Below are positions 25,587-34,589 of a stretch of 64,000 nucleotides of DNA, piece after piece. The stretch is from Halobacillus_B sp963739045. GTDB taxonomy: Bacteria; Bacillota; Bacilli; Bacillales; Halobacillaceae. The stretch spans positions 1,062,932-1,126,931 of the forward strand of contig CAVTYY010000001.1 in assembly GCA_963739045.1 (NCBI GenBank), written 5' to 3'. Each line of letters starts with the position of its first letter. Position 1 is the first letter of the stretch. The position numbers and the translations under genes were made by a program. Under the pieces are notes generated by a model, which was not told the origin of the DNA, searched no databases, and saw only the letters and a program-made list of their open reading frames with translations.

Positions 25587-26303
25587 ATGAAAAGCGTACT
25601 CATTGGTTTATTATCTTTATTTATTGTTGGTACAGGTGTTGATCCGCAGAAAACGGCTGGAGAGGAAACATGGAGCAATCAGCTCGATGAGTTTGTGTCG
25701 TTTGCTGAGGGTGAACATCTGGAGATAAACAGTTGGACGATAACGATGAAAGAAGCTTTACCTACCCACGATTTGAAAAGTGTGCAGCGCGAATTGCGTG
25801 CATATTTGCCTGAGGGCTCTATTAAAAAAGAATCGAATAGAAATGCGAATAAATGGACGATCGACGGTCAGAAAACGGAGAAACTCGTCGAACAGTTTAT
25901 AGTGATTCTTCCAAAAAATGCAAAGGAATCACCTGAATTAGTTTATGTTTTATCAGGAGCGGGAACATCGACATTAACCAAGAGCAAAATCGACAATTAT
26001 GTCCAAGATGTGAAAAGTCGTTTTTTCTCAAAAAATGTTGGGATTTTCTCTTGTCTTAAGGCAAAGTCTAGTGGTATTATAGATGATGTTTTAGTCTATC
26101 AAAAATTCCAACAACTATTCAATATAGCTACCATCGAAGAAGTCATCGAACCCAGCTGGACGAGCAGATCCGGCTACACTGAAACATGGGGAAATGCCAT
26201 ACCCCTCGCGGAGAAGAAGATGAATGTTCAGTTTGCCACCCGAACTTTGGGCGGTAAGACAAACATTACGATTGGCACACCCATTATTACTGCTGAATAT
26301 TAA
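25587..26303 (+). CDS. ywmB: YwmB family exported protein
   Basis: A 238-residue protein with a signal peptide (residues 1-20) and the YwmB/DUF1779 domain, which has a TATA-box-binding-protein-like fold in the family; function unknown. It sits directly before murA and 13-base spacing in front of GGGGAGG supports ATG 25587 over 25566. The end of the gene is 34 bases before murA, so co-transcription is likely. Confidence 0.85.
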   Translation: MKSVLIGLLSLFIVGTGVDPQKTAGEETWSNQLDEFVSFAEGEHLEINSWTITMKEALPTHDLKSVQRELRAYLPEGSIKKESNRNANKWTIDGQKTEKLVEQFIVILPKNAKESPELVYVLSGAGTSTLTKSKIDNYVQDVKSRFFSKNVGIFSCLKAKSSGIIDDVLVYQKFQQLFNIATIEEVIEPSWTSRSGYTETWGNAIPLAEKKMNVQFATRTLGGKTNITIGTPIITAEY

Positions 26304-26337
26304 TAATAATGAATATGGACGCGGAGGAGAATGAACC

Positions 26338-27648
26338 TTGGAAAAAATCATCGTCCGTGGTGGGAGGCAGCTGAAAGGCACTGTTAAAGCTGAAGGCGCA
26401 AAGAATGCCGTACTGCCTGTCATCGCAGCAAGTATTATTGCAAGTGAAGGAAAAAGTGTATTGCACGAAGTCCCTGCTTTAGCTGATGTATCAACCATCA
26501 ATGAAGTTATTCGATATATGAATGCCGTCGTAGACGTGGATCAAAATACAGTAACCATCGATGCTTCTGGAGATCTGACCACAGAAGCTCCGATCGAATA
26601 TGTAAGGAAAATGCGTGCTTCTGTTCTTGTACTGGGACCACTTTTGGCCCGGTATGGCCATGCTAAGGTTGCCCTGCCTGGCGGATGTGCAATTGGCTCA
26701 CGCCCAATTGATCAGCATCTGAAAGGTTTCGAAGCAATGGGTGCAGAAGTTACCGTCGGAAATGGATACATTGAAGCTGAAGTAAACGGACGCCTGCAAG
26801 GAGCGAAGATTTATTTTGACGTTCCAAGTGTTGGCGCAACTGAAAACGTGATGATGGCCGCTGCATTAGCTGAAGGAAAAACCATCCTTGAGAACTGTGC
26901 GAAAGAGCCGGAAATTGTTGATTTAGCGAACTACTTGAACAAAATGGGCGGCCATGTCGTAGGCGCCGGAACTGAAACGATCCGCATTGAAGGTGTGGAA
27001 AAGCTTACTGGAGCTACTCATACGATTATTCCAGACCGGATTGAAGCAGGAACCTTTATGGTGGCTGCCGCAATCACTGGCGGTAACGTGTTAGTTCAAG
27101 GAGCGATGCATGAGCATTTGCGTCCCCTCGTTTCCAAAATGGAAGAGATGGGTGTCATCATTGAAGAGGAAGCAGAAGGACTGCGAGTGATCGGCCCTGA
27201 TTACTTGAAGGCAACGGATATTAAGACGATGCCGCATCCTGGATTTCCTACTGATATGCAGTCGCAAATGATGGCCTTGATGTTAAATGCACATGGAACA
27301 AGCGTGATTACAGAAACGGTTTTCGAAAATCGTTTCATGCATGTGGAAGAATTCAGACGTATGAATGCGCGCCTTAAGATTGAAGGACGTAGTGTTATCG
27401 TTGAAGGACCTTCTTCTCTTCAAGGAGCAGAAGTGGCCGCAACAGACTTGCGTGCTGGAGCAGCATTAATCCTGGCTGGACTTGTTGCTGACGGTTATAC
27501 GCGAGTGACAGAACTTAAGCATTTGGACCGCGGCTATGTAAACTTCACAGAGAAGCTAGCACAGCTTGGCGCCGATATTGAACGAATTAAAGAAGAAGAA
27601 GTATATAGCGAAGATTTAGAACCTAGCGAATCTGTCTCGACCTTATAA
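26338..27648 (+). CDS. murA: UDP-N-acetylglucosamine 1-carboxyvinyltransferase
   Basis: First committed step of peptidoglycan synthesis: transfers enolpyruvate from PEP to UDP-GlcNAc. 436 residues; catalytic Cys117 in PGGCAIGSRPID (the residue alkylated by fosfomycin), Lys22-Asn23 in GAKNAVLP, and PGFPTDMQSQ near 301. TTG 26338 follows GGAGGAGAAT. By position this is the MurAA orthologue. A terminator follows at 27662. Confidence 0.97.
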   Translation: MEKIIVRGGRQLKGTVKAEGAKNAVLPVIAASIIASEGKSVLHEVPALADVSTINEVIRYMNAVVDVDQNTVTIDASGDLTTEAPIEYVRKMRASVLVLGPLLARYGHAKVALPGGCAIGSRPIDQHLKGFEAMGAEVTVGNGYIEAEVNGRLQGAKIYFDVPSVGATENVMMAAALAEGKTILENCAKEPEIVDLANYLNKMGGHVVGAGTETIRIEGVEKLTGATHTIIPDRIEAGTFMVAAAITGGNVLVQGAMHEHLRPLVSKMEEMGVIIEEEAEGLRVIGPDYLKATDIKTMPHPGFPTDMQSQMMALMLNAHGTSVITETVFENRFMHVEEFRRMNARLKIEGRSVIVEGPSSLQGAEVAATDLRAGAALILAGLVADGYTRVTELKHLDRGYVNFTEKLAQLGADIERIKEEEVYSEDLEPSESVSTL

Positions 27649-27661
27649 CATTCTTACTCAT

Positions 27662-27703
27662 AGCTTGCTCATTTCAAAATTCTTGAAATGGGCAAGCTTT
27701 TTT
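27662..27703 (+). terminator. Terminator of murA
   Basis: AGCTTGCTCATTTCAA pairs with TTGAAATGGGCAAGCT around AATTC, followed by six T. Confidence 0.9.
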
Positions 27704-27774
27704 AGTTCTATCAACCCCGCTTTCTGGATACATTTTAGTAGAGGGATCTACTATATGATTCGGGAGGATGGCGA

Positions 27775-28788
27775 ATGTTAAGACAAAGATGGATAGGAAT
27801 AATCACAGCTGGCAGTCTTTTTCTGCTAATACTTATGATTCCAACACTCATTGTAGTACCATTTACGGGATCAAATAATGTAGAACATGCGCAGGAAACG
27901 GGAGCTGTGAAGCAGAAAGAAGAGCTTCCCTCTAAGATTTCACCATTTTCAATTAAGGTCCTGAGAAGCGGCACAAATCAAGTGGAGGATGTGCCGCTGG
28001 AGACGTATGTCGCCCGTGTCGTGGCTTCTGAGATGCCGGTCGATTTCGAATTAGAGGCACTGAAAGCTCAGGCTCTCGCTGCCCGTACGTACATTACCCA
28101 GCACATGGTGCAGGATAAGCCGGTTTCCAAACAGGCAGATGTGACGGATACGACCACCGACCAAGTCTACAAGAACGATCAGGAACTCAAAGATCAATGG
28201 AAAGATGCGTATCAAGAAAATATGAACAAAATTAACAAAGCTGTTAAGGAAACTTCGGGGGAGATCATTACCTACGATGGCAAGCCGATCACCGCAGCTT
28301 TTTTCTCAACGAGTAACGGATATACCGAGAATGCAGAGGACTACTGGGCAGATAAGATTCCTTATTTGAAAAGTGTGGCCAGCCCATGGGATGAAGATTC
28401 TCCTAAGTTTAAGGATCAAAAGATTGTCACTACCTCAGCCCTGGATGAGGCTCTTGGGGTGTCCCCGGCCGCGTCGATTCAAAGTGCGAAGATCACGAAA
28501 ACATCCAGCAACCGGGTTGATAAGCTGACGCTCGACGGCAAGACGTTTACCGGAAGAGAAATTCGAGAAAAGTTTAATCTCCGCTCGAGTGATTTCAGTC
28601 TGCAGCAGAAGGGCGATCACATTATATTCACAACGACGGGATATGGTCACGGAATTGGCATGAGTCAATACGGGGCGAACGGGATGGCGAAGGCTGGCAA
28701 GGATTATAAAGAAATTATTCACCACTATTATCAGCAAACGAAGATCGCTCCGATTAGCAAGCAGACGGCGCTTGCTTCGTTGAACTGA
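27775..28788 (+). CDS. spoIID: Stage II sporulation protein D
   Basis: Lytic transglycosylase of the engulfment complex (with SpoIIM and SpoIIP) that trims peptidoglycan ahead of the migrating mother-cell membrane. 337 residues: a membrane anchor at about 8-30, and the SpoIID domain with VASEMPVDFELEALKAQALA near 81-100 (catalytic Glu region) and GYGHGIGMSQYGANGMA near 288-304. CGGGAGGATG precedes ATG 27775. Terminator at 28795. Confidence 0.96.
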   Translation: MLRQRWIGIITAGSLFLLILMIPTLIVVPFTGSNNVEHAQETGAVKQKEELPSKISPFSIKVLRSGTNQVEDVPLETYVARVVASEMPVDFELEALKAQALAARTYITQHMVQDKPVSKQADVTDTTTDQVYKNDQELKDQWKDAYQENMNKINKAVKETSGEIITYDGKPITAAFFSTSNGYTENAEDYWADKIPYLKSVASPWDEDSPKFKDQKIVTTSALDEALGVSPAASIQSAKITKTSSNRVDKLTLDGKTFTGREIREKFNLRSSDFSLQQKGDHIIFTTTGYGHGIGMSQYGANGMAKAGKDYKEIIHHYYQQTKIAPISKQTALASLN

Positions 28789-28794
28789 TGCCGG

Positions 28795-28828
28795 GAGAGT
28801 CCTTTTTCACAGAGGACTCTCTTTTTTA
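28795..28828 (+). terminator. Terminator of spoIID
   Basis: GAGAGTCCT pairs perfectly with AGGACTCTC, followed by seven bases of T. Confidence 0.9.
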
Positions 28829-28894
28829 TAAGAAAATTATCCGTAATACTTGATTGGGAAGGTATGAGGGTTTCCGTTATGGTAAACAGTGTTT

Positions 28895-29016
28895 AGGAGG
28901 GCCGGGAAATCACTCCCTTTCCATGGGCGGACGGTGAGCTTCCTCGGGCAAAGCCCTGTGGGATCTCACCCTGTCCTGTGCATCCCATAGGAGTCTCGCA
29001 ATTTCCCTGCCCTCCT
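28895..29016. repeat. Dispersed hairpin element, full copy
   Basis: Arms AGGAGGGCCGGGAAAT (28895-28910) and ATTTCCCTGCCCTCCT (29001-29016) match at 15 of 16 positions. The core is the same as the copy at 600 but in opposite orientation (CTTTCCATGGGC, GAGCTTCCTCGGGCAAAG, GATCTCACC, ATAGGAGTCTCGC). Confidence 0.75.
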
Positions 29017-29288
29017 TACTTTAAGTAGTAGAACGGAAATATCAATTTCTCCTGCAATAAATAAAGAGATTCTTTTACCATAGATAAAACGCAGGGAGAG
29101 CTCTCTGATGAAGTTCGTCTAGCATTTTCCCACCAAACGGATATGCCGTTGGTACAGCAAACTCTTTATTTAGAAGAGAGCGGAACAAGGGGGTTCCTCT
29201 CATGCTTTCGATGCAAAGGTTAGCAGCAAGAAACGCTTTAGAGTACCGCTCAACTTCAGGTGTGATTTCGAGAATCTCATAGAGCAAA

Positions 29289-29407
29289 GGGCGGAGGGGA
29301 ACTAGGAGACTCCTGCAGGAGAAGAGTGCAGGATGAGACCCCGGAAAGCTTTGCTTGAGGAGGCTCATCGCGCGCCTGCGGAAAGCGAGTAGTTCCCCGC
29401 AGTCCCT
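29289..29407. repeat. Dispersed hairpin element, full copy
   Basis: Begins GGGCGGAGGGGAACTA and ends TAGTTCCCCGCAGTCCCT, with core blocks GGAGACTCCTGCAGGAG, GATGAGACCCC, GAGGAGGCTCATCG and GGAAAGCGAG. It lies less than 300 bases from the copy at 28895 but in the opposite orientation. The 29017-29288 and 29408-29640 stretches hold no other recognisable feature. Confidence 0.75.
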
Positions 29408-29646
29408 AAAATCTAAACTAAAGTCTCGAAATCCATTCAAGTTTATTACAATATAGATTCCACTGAGTACCATACAGGTTTCTCCTTGTGTCCAGTGAAA
29501 ATCGATCTCTTTTGCTGTAATTGCCCCTAATGAAATGAAATATCATTCAGCCGCCAAAATTGCTAGACAATCGCATGCCAATGCCATTCCTGGGCTTGTT
29601 TCTAGTAAGTAGTCGGAATAATGAAAAGAAAATTTTTCCTCTGCAT

Positions 29647-29675
29647 GTATATATTTCTCTGAATCTGATCAGAAT
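29647..29675 (+). promoter_or_regulatory. Sigma F promoter of spoIIQ
   Basis: GTATA, 15 bases, GATCAGAAT fits the sigma F pattern with a single deviation in the -10, 20 bases before the spoIIQ start. spoIIQ is forespore-specific and sigma F dependent in B. subtilis. Confidence 0.6.
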
Positions 29676-29695
29676 GATTTTTGAGGTGATGTACA

Positions 29696-30664
29696 ATGAG
29701 AGAGGATGGAAAGAAAAGCGTGACTAAACTAAAATTTAAACGCTTAATGCGCAAGAAATGGTTGTATCCAGCTTTGTATTTATCTGTTGCCGCTTTAGTT
29801 CTAGTAGGAGTGTTCTGGTATCAGCAATCTTCAAATAATGTGGAGAATAAAATTGCTGAACAGCCGCAATCCGATGTGCAAGATGATGTTGTCACTCAGA
29901 AGTCTATGAATGAACACGATTCACAAGCAGTTATGAATCAGAATGAAAACCTAGGCGTGCCTGTGGCGGATGCTAAAGCAGCTTCCATTGTCACCAAGTT
30001 CTATGATTATGACGCATCCCAAGATCAACAAGAAAATGCACTGGTCCTATACAACAATAAGTATTATCAAAGCGAAGGCGTCGATTACACGAAAGAAGAT
30101 GGAAGTGCATTTGATGTAACTGCAGCTCTTTCAGGAACCGTTACAGAAGTAAAAGAAGACCCATTGTATGGCAATGTTGTTGAAATTACTCATGACGATG
30201 ATGTGACGACCGTTTATGCTAGTTTAGATGATGTTCAAGTTAAAGCTGGATCTGAAGTGATTCAGGGCGATGTTTTAGGGAAAGCCGGCACGAACTCTTT
30301 CGGGCAGGACAGCGGTGTACACGTACACTTTGAAGTTCGCAACGAAGGTCAGCCAGTGAACCCAGAAAGTTTCTTCGGACAGCCAATCAGTAAAATTAAA
30401 GAAGACGTGGCGAAGCAAGAAGAGCAGGAAAAAGCAGCTCCAGAAGCAACAACAGAACAGCAAGCTGATGATCAAAGTGACAGTACGTTAACGGACGATC
30501 AGCAGCAAGGGATCGATGAAGCACCAGCAGCACCTGATGCAGGTGATGATGGTTCAGATGCAGATGCGAATCAAGGTCAAACAACCGATGATGAACAAAC
30601 GCCAGACGATGGCCAGTCTTCAGATGAAGACAGCGCTTCATCCCTTTCTGACACCCAAGCTTAA
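29696..30664 (+). CDS. spoIIQ: Stage II sporulation protein Q
   Basis: Forespore membrane protein that binds SpoIIIAH across the septum to form the engulfment ratchet and channel. 322 residues: membrane helix at about 25-42 and a LytM/M23-like domain (residues 105-220) ending VHVHFEVRNEGQPVNPESFF. The first metal-ligand motif (HxxxD) of active M23 enzymes is missing, as in B. subtilis SpoIIQ, so it is probably not a peptidase. An acidic, Asp/Gln-rich tail of about 90 residues is longer than in B. subtilis. ATG 29696 follows GAGGTGATG. Confidence 0.95.
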   Translation: MREDGKKSVTKLKFKRLMRKKWLYPALYLSVAALVLVGVFWYQQSSNNVENKIAEQPQSDVQDDVVTQKSMNEHDSQAVMNQNENLGVPVADAKAASIVTKFYDYDASQDQQENALVLYNNKYYQSEGVDYTKEDGSAFDVTAALSGTVTEVKEDPLYGNVVEITHDDDVTTVYASLDDVQVKAGSEVIQGDVLGKAGTNSFGQDSGVHVHFEVRNEGQPVNPESFFGQPISKIKEDVAKQEEQEKAAPEATTEQQADDQSDSTLTDDQQQGIDEAPAAPDAGDDGSDADANQGQTTDDEQTPDDGQSSDEDSASSLSDTQA

Positions 30665-30692
30665 AAATGGAGGTTTCTACCTCCATTTTTTT
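30663..30692 (+). terminator. Terminator of spoIIQ
   Basis: AAAAATGGAGGT pairs with ACCTCCATTTTT over a four-base loop, immediately at the stop codon. Confidence 0.9.
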
Positions 30693-30737
30693 GTGTTTTA
30701 AAAAAGAGATTGGGACATAAGTCTTTTAGCTATTATT

Positions 30738-30945
30738 AAATCCGAACGATGATGAAATGTAAATCACATTCTTCCATCATCGTTCGGATTTTTGGGCAGC
30801 GTGAGGTAGGACTTCGAAATTTTTCACAGGACGTATCCTTTGTTTAACTCTTTTATTCCTAAGACTCGACGTATGAACAAAGGAGAAAGGAAGTGAAAGA
30901 GGAACCATCCCAGCGGAGTGTATTTCCGGAGCGACCCATCAGATA
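30738..30945. repeat. Composite repeat, third copy, with core deleted
   Basis: AAATCCGAACGATGATG (30738) pairs with CATCATCGTTCGGATTTTT (30776). At 30905-30945, CCATCCCAGCGGAGTGT is joined directly to ATTTCCGGAGCG, again the two ends of the long copy at 14245 without its core. It is preceded by GATTGGGACATAAGT at 30708. Confidence 0.65.
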
Positions 30946-31137
30946 AACCTTTTTGCCCTCCATTTTCTCCACTCCTCTTTTTTGAGTTTTAAAAAAGAGG
31001 CTCTCCTCATACACCTTCCCATCCCAGGCAGTTATCACTTTCTTTTTTTATCAACAAAGCTTCTAGAATTCCTTCCGCATATTCTATTTGGACAGGTATC
31101 GTCTAAACAGGAATCTGACTCCAAGCGCCATCGTGTG

Positions 31138-31166
31138 GCATATATGCTGTCATTTATTAATACAAT
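31138..31166 (+). promoter_or_regulatory. Sigma E promoter of spoIIID
   Basis: GCATATA, 14 bases, AATACAAT: 6 of 7 bases of the sigma E -35 (KMATATT) and 7 of 8 of the -10 (CATACAMT) at the standard spacing. spoIIID is sigma E dependent in B. subtilis. Confidence 0.6.
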
Positions 31167-31298
31167 GAGGATAACCGAGCACTCGGTAACATCCAGGGTG
31201 ATCCAGCAGGAACAACATCAGAGAAGATCCGCCCAATGCAACACAAAGAACTTGTCTCAGCCGACCCCTTGGATAGTCAATCACAGGAGGCGAGTGGA

Positions 31299-31580
31299 GT
31301 GCATGATTACATCAAAGAGAGGACCATCAAGATCGGCGAGTACATTATTGAGTCAAAGAAGACGGTGAGAGTCATCGCCAAGGAATTTGGCGTATCGAAA
31401 AGTACGGTTCATAAGGATTTAACAGAGCGGCTCCCGGAGATTAATCCAGAGCTTGCAAAACAGGTAAAGGAGATACTGGACTACCACAAAGAAATTCGGC
31501 ATCTGCGCGGAGGTGAAGCTACTCGCCTGAAATACCAGACTCAAATTATGAAAGAACAACCGGTGCAATCCTTGCAATAA
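31299..31580 (+). CDS. spoIIID: Stage III sporulation protein D, transcription factor
   Basis: Small mother-cell DNA-binding protein that activates or represses many sigma E genes, including sigK. 93 residues, as in B. subtilis: helix-turn-helix TVRVIAKEFGVSKSTVHKDL (residues 23-42) and a basic C-terminal segment. GTG 31299 has AGGAGG 8 bases upstream and gives the N-terminus (M)HDYIKERTIKIG; the longer frame upstream is not conserved. Confidence 0.96.
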   Translation: MHDYIKERTIKIGEYIIESKKTVRVIAKEFGVSKSTVHKDLTERLPEINPELAKQVKEILDYHKEIRHLRGGEATRLKYQTQIMKEQPVQSLQ

Positions 31581-31895
31581 CGGCTCTGGAACCTCTCTAT
31601 GTCAAAATCCCTCGAATAATGGAAAGTTTTTTCATCACAAATGCGACGATTTTTTTGAAAATGTGATAGAATATAGTATTAGATGCGTAATGTTTTCGGA
31701 TAAACACGCGATACTAAATATGAGGGAAGAAAGTATTATCTGAAGGGTGAACTTCAGCGTCTTTTCTTAAGCTGCTCTTAGGGGCTGCTTTGGATTGAAT
31801 CAGACGGGGTATTTGGCAGGACGAACGTTTGTCCCAGGCGAATCCCGATACTGGACGTTTCTGCTTTTCTTATGAATAGGGAGGATCTACAGGAC
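31581..31895 (+). other. Gap before mbl with a 16-bp palindrome
   Basis: Contains GGACGAACGTTTGTCC at 31819-31834, palindromic except for one pair, about 60 bases before the mbl start. It could be an operator or a hairpin. No clear promoter could be assigned. Confidence 0.35.
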
Positions 31896-32897
31896 ATGTT
31901 TGCAAGGGATATCGGAATTGATCTGGGTACAGCGAATGTACTCATTCATGTAAAAGGTAAAGGAATTGTTTTGAACGAGCCGTCTGTCGTGGCAATGGAT
32001 CGTAATACAGGTAAGGTGCTTGAAGTAGGGGAAGAGGCGCGCCGCATGGTCGGACGTACGCCTGGCAACATTGAAGCTATCCGTCCTTTGAAAGACGGCG
32101 TAATTGCCGATTTTGACGTCACAGAAGCGATGCTTAGACACTTTATCCAGAAGACGAACGTGCGAGGATTCCTTTCTAAGCCCCGCATGCTCATCTGCTG
32201 CCCTACCAATATTACGAAAGTAGAGCAGAAAGCGATTAAAGAAGCGGCGGAGAAATCCGGCGGTAAGAAGATTTATTTAGAAGAAGAACCGAAAGTAGCA
32301 GCCATTGGCGCAGGAATGGATATTTTCCAGCCGAGCGGAAATATGGTTGTGGACATAGGCGGCGGAACAACCGATGTGGCTGTTCTTTCTATGGGCGATA
32401 TTGTGACCGCTTCCTCTATCAAAATGGCCGGGGACAAATTTGACCAGGAAATTTTGCAATACATTAAGAAGCAATATAAACTTCTGATCGGTGAGCGGAC
32501 AGCGGAAGATATTAAAGTGAATATTGCCACCGTATTTCCTGGCTCCCGTCAGGAAGAGATTGATATTCGCGGCCGTGATATGGTTTCAGGTCTGCCGCGG
32601 ACGATTACGGTCAACTCTACAGAAATTGAAAAGTCGTTACGAGAATCGGTTCAGGTGATTGTGCAGGCAGCGAAATCTGTCTTAGAACGTACACCACCGG
32701 AACTGTCTGCGGATATTATCGATCGCGGTGTGATTATGACCGGGGGTGGAGCACTGCTGCACGGTATCGACCAGCTGCTTGCCGAAGAGCTGAAGGTTCC
32801 CGTGCTGGTAGCTGAATCTCCAATGGACTGTGTGGCCGCTGGAACAGGAATCATGCTTGAGAATATCGATAAAGTCGCAAAAAATAAAATCGGCTAA
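31896..32897 (+). CDS. mbl: MreB-like rod-shape protein Mbl
   Basis: Actin homologue that forms membrane-associated filaments and guides lateral wall synthesis. 333 residues, the same as B. subtilis Mbl: phosphate-1 loop DIGIDLGTANVLIH near the N-terminus, phosphate-2 DIGGGTTDVAVLS near 157 and the adenosine motif GGGALLHG near 288. ATG 31896 gives the conserved start MFARDIGIDLG with AGGGAGG 11 bases upstream; ATG 31872 in frame has no ribosome site. It follows spoIIID as in B. subtilis. Confidence 0.96.
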   Translation: MFARDIGIDLGTANVLIHVKGKGIVLNEPSVVAMDRNTGKVLEVGEEARRMVGRTPGNIEAIRPLKDGVIADFDVTEAMLRHFIQKTNVRGFLSKPRMLICCPTNITKVEQKAIKEAAEKSGGKKIYLEEEPKVAAIGAGMDIFQPSGNMVVDIGGGTTDVAVLSMGDIVTASSIKMAGDKFDQEILQYIKKQYKLLIGERTAEDIKVNIATVFPGSRQEEIDIRGRDMVSGLPRTITVNSTEIEKSLRESVQVIVQAAKSVLERTPPELSADIIDRGVIMTGGGALLHGIDQLLAEELKVPVLVAESPMDCVAAGTGIMLENIDKVAKNKIG

Positions 32898-32912
32898 AAA
32901 GGAGCGATACCA

Positions 32913-33731
32913 TTGTTAAGAGGATTCTATACGGCTGCAGCCGGCATGATGGCCAATCAGCGCAGGCAGGAAACACTATCCAATAATATGTCGAATGCTT
33001 ACACGCCTGGCTATAAAGCGGATCAGGGCGTGATGCGTGCCTTTCCAGAGATGCTGATGGAACGAATGGACTCTGCGTCGATTCCCACGTCACATGGCTC
33101 AAAGCTGCCGGTCAAGCATACCCTGGGTTCTCTTAACACCGGTGTCTATATGCAAGAAGCGGTTCCTGACTTTTCTCAAGGAGATGTTCGAGAAACAGGA
33201 GTCGGAACCGATCTTGCTTTGATTAATGGCCGTCTGCCTGATGAAGATGGCTTCCTTTTTTTCAATGTACAGAATGAAGCTGGGGAACAGCGCTTTACAC
33301 GGGATGGTAATTTCACCGTAGATGGCGAAGGTTTTCTGACGACGAACCAGGGGTATTATGTTCTTAATAATGCGGGAAATCCGATTCAAACGGACAATAT
33401 GGACTTTACCGTTTCTGAGGACGGTCAGCTGAACGTGAACGGCCAGCAGATTCCACTGGGGATTTCGTATACGGCTAATGCGACGGACATGATGAAGGAT
33501 GGCAATGGCCTTTATCAGCCGGGAGCAGACGCGGACCCATTAGTGAATGCGCGCACAACCGCAGACTTTCAAGTGCAGCAGAAGGCACTGGAAGGATCGA
33601 ACGTAGATCCTGCCAAAACGATGACTGAAATGATGAATACATATCGCTCGTTTGAAATGAATCAGCGAGTACTGAAAGCTTATGATCAGAATATGGAAAA
33701 AGCCGTCACTGAAATCGCGAGAATACGATAA
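32913..33731 (+). CDS. flhO: Flagellar hook-basal body protein FlhO
   Basis: Distal/proximal rod component of the flagellum, related to FlgF/FlgG. 272 residues with the N-terminal motif GFYTAAAGMMANQRRQETLSNN and the C-terminal EMMNTYRSFEMNQRVLKAYD typical of rod-hook proteins that pack as paired helices. TTG 32913 lies after AAGGAGCGATACCA, only 15 bases after mbl. Confidence 0.93.
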   Translation: MLRGFYTAAAGMMANQRRQETLSNNMSNAYTPGYKADQGVMRAFPEMLMERMDSASIPTSHGSKLPVKHTLGSLNTGVYMQEAVPDFSQGDVRETGVGTDLALINGRLPDEDGFLFFNVQNEAGEQRFTRDGNFTVDGEGFLTTNQGYYVLNNAGNPIQTDNMDFTVSEDGQLNVNGQQIPLGISYTANATDMMKDGNGLYQPGADADPLVNARTTADFQVQQKALEGSNVDPAKTMTEMMNTYRSFEMNQRVLKAYDQNMEKAVTEIARIR

Positions 33732-33744
33732 GGAGTGGTACACC

Positions 33745-34566
33745 TTGATCAACCGTTCCATGATTCAGGCGTCCGTTACAATGGGGCAGCTGCAAAACAA
33801 GCTGGATTTAATTGGCAATAACCTTTCCAATACGAATACCACGGGTTACAAAAGCAGACAAGCTGACTTCTCATCCCTGTTATATCAACAGATTGACAAC
33901 TTAGACGACCCTGAGATGCAGACGGGGCGACAGACTCCTGCAGGGATCCGGGTGGGGAGCGGCGCTAAGCTTGCTCACACAAACCTTGACTTATCGCAGG
34001 GAAGCCTTCAGAATACAGGACGAGAGTTAGATGTCGCCCTGCTTAGAGAGAACGATTTATTTAAAATTCAGGCAGAAGGGGAGAATGGCCTGGAAACGCA
34101 GTATACGCGTTCAGGCAACTTCTACCTGAGTCCTTTAAATAATGGCGAAATGATGCTTACCAATGCAGAGGGACGCCCGGTTCTTGGCGCAGACGGAAAT
34201 CCGATCACACTCGCTGATAACATGGACGGGCTGTCCGTACGAGAAGACGGCGCACTCCTCGTCACCCGCGGCGATCAGCAGAATGTAGAAGGACAGCTTG
34301 GCATTGCCCGGGCGGTCCGGCCGCGCATGCTGGAAGCAGCAGGCGGCAACCGTTTCCGCCTTCCGGAAAATGTCCAGGCACAAGGGATCCTGGAGAATGT
34401 TTCTCAACAAGACACCCAGGTTCAAAGCCAGACGCTCGAAGCTTCTAATGTCGACGTTTCTAAAGAAATGACTGACATGCTGATGGCCCAGCGAGCGTAT
34501 CAATTTAATGCCCGTTCCATTTCCACAAGTGACCAAATGATGGGACTCGTCAACCAGCTCAGATAG
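33745..34566 (+). CDS. flhP: Flagellar hook-basal body protein FlhP
   Basis: Second rod component, 273 residues. The rod/hook signature DLIGNNLSNTNTTGYK is near residues 18-33 and the C-terminal helix TDMLMAQRAYQFNARSISTS near 245. TTG 33745 with AAGGAGTGG 7 bases before gives (M)INRSMIQASVTMGQL; it starts 13 bases after flhO, in the same operon. Confidence 0.93.
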   Translation: MINRSMIQASVTMGQLQNKLDLIGNNLSNTNTTGYKSRQADFSSLLYQQIDNLDDPEMQTGRQTPAGIRVGSGAKLAHTNLDLSQGSLQNTGRELDVALLRENDLFKIQAEGENGLETQYTRSGNFYLSPLNNGEMMLTNAEGRPVLGADGNPITLADNMDGLSVREDGALLVTRGDQQNVEGQLGIARAVRPRMLEAAGGNRFRLPENVQAQGILENVSQQDTQVQSQTLEASNVDVSKEMTDMLMAQRAYQFNARSISTSDQMMGLVNQLR

Positions 34567-34589
34567 ATAAACGTAAGGAGTTAGTAACC

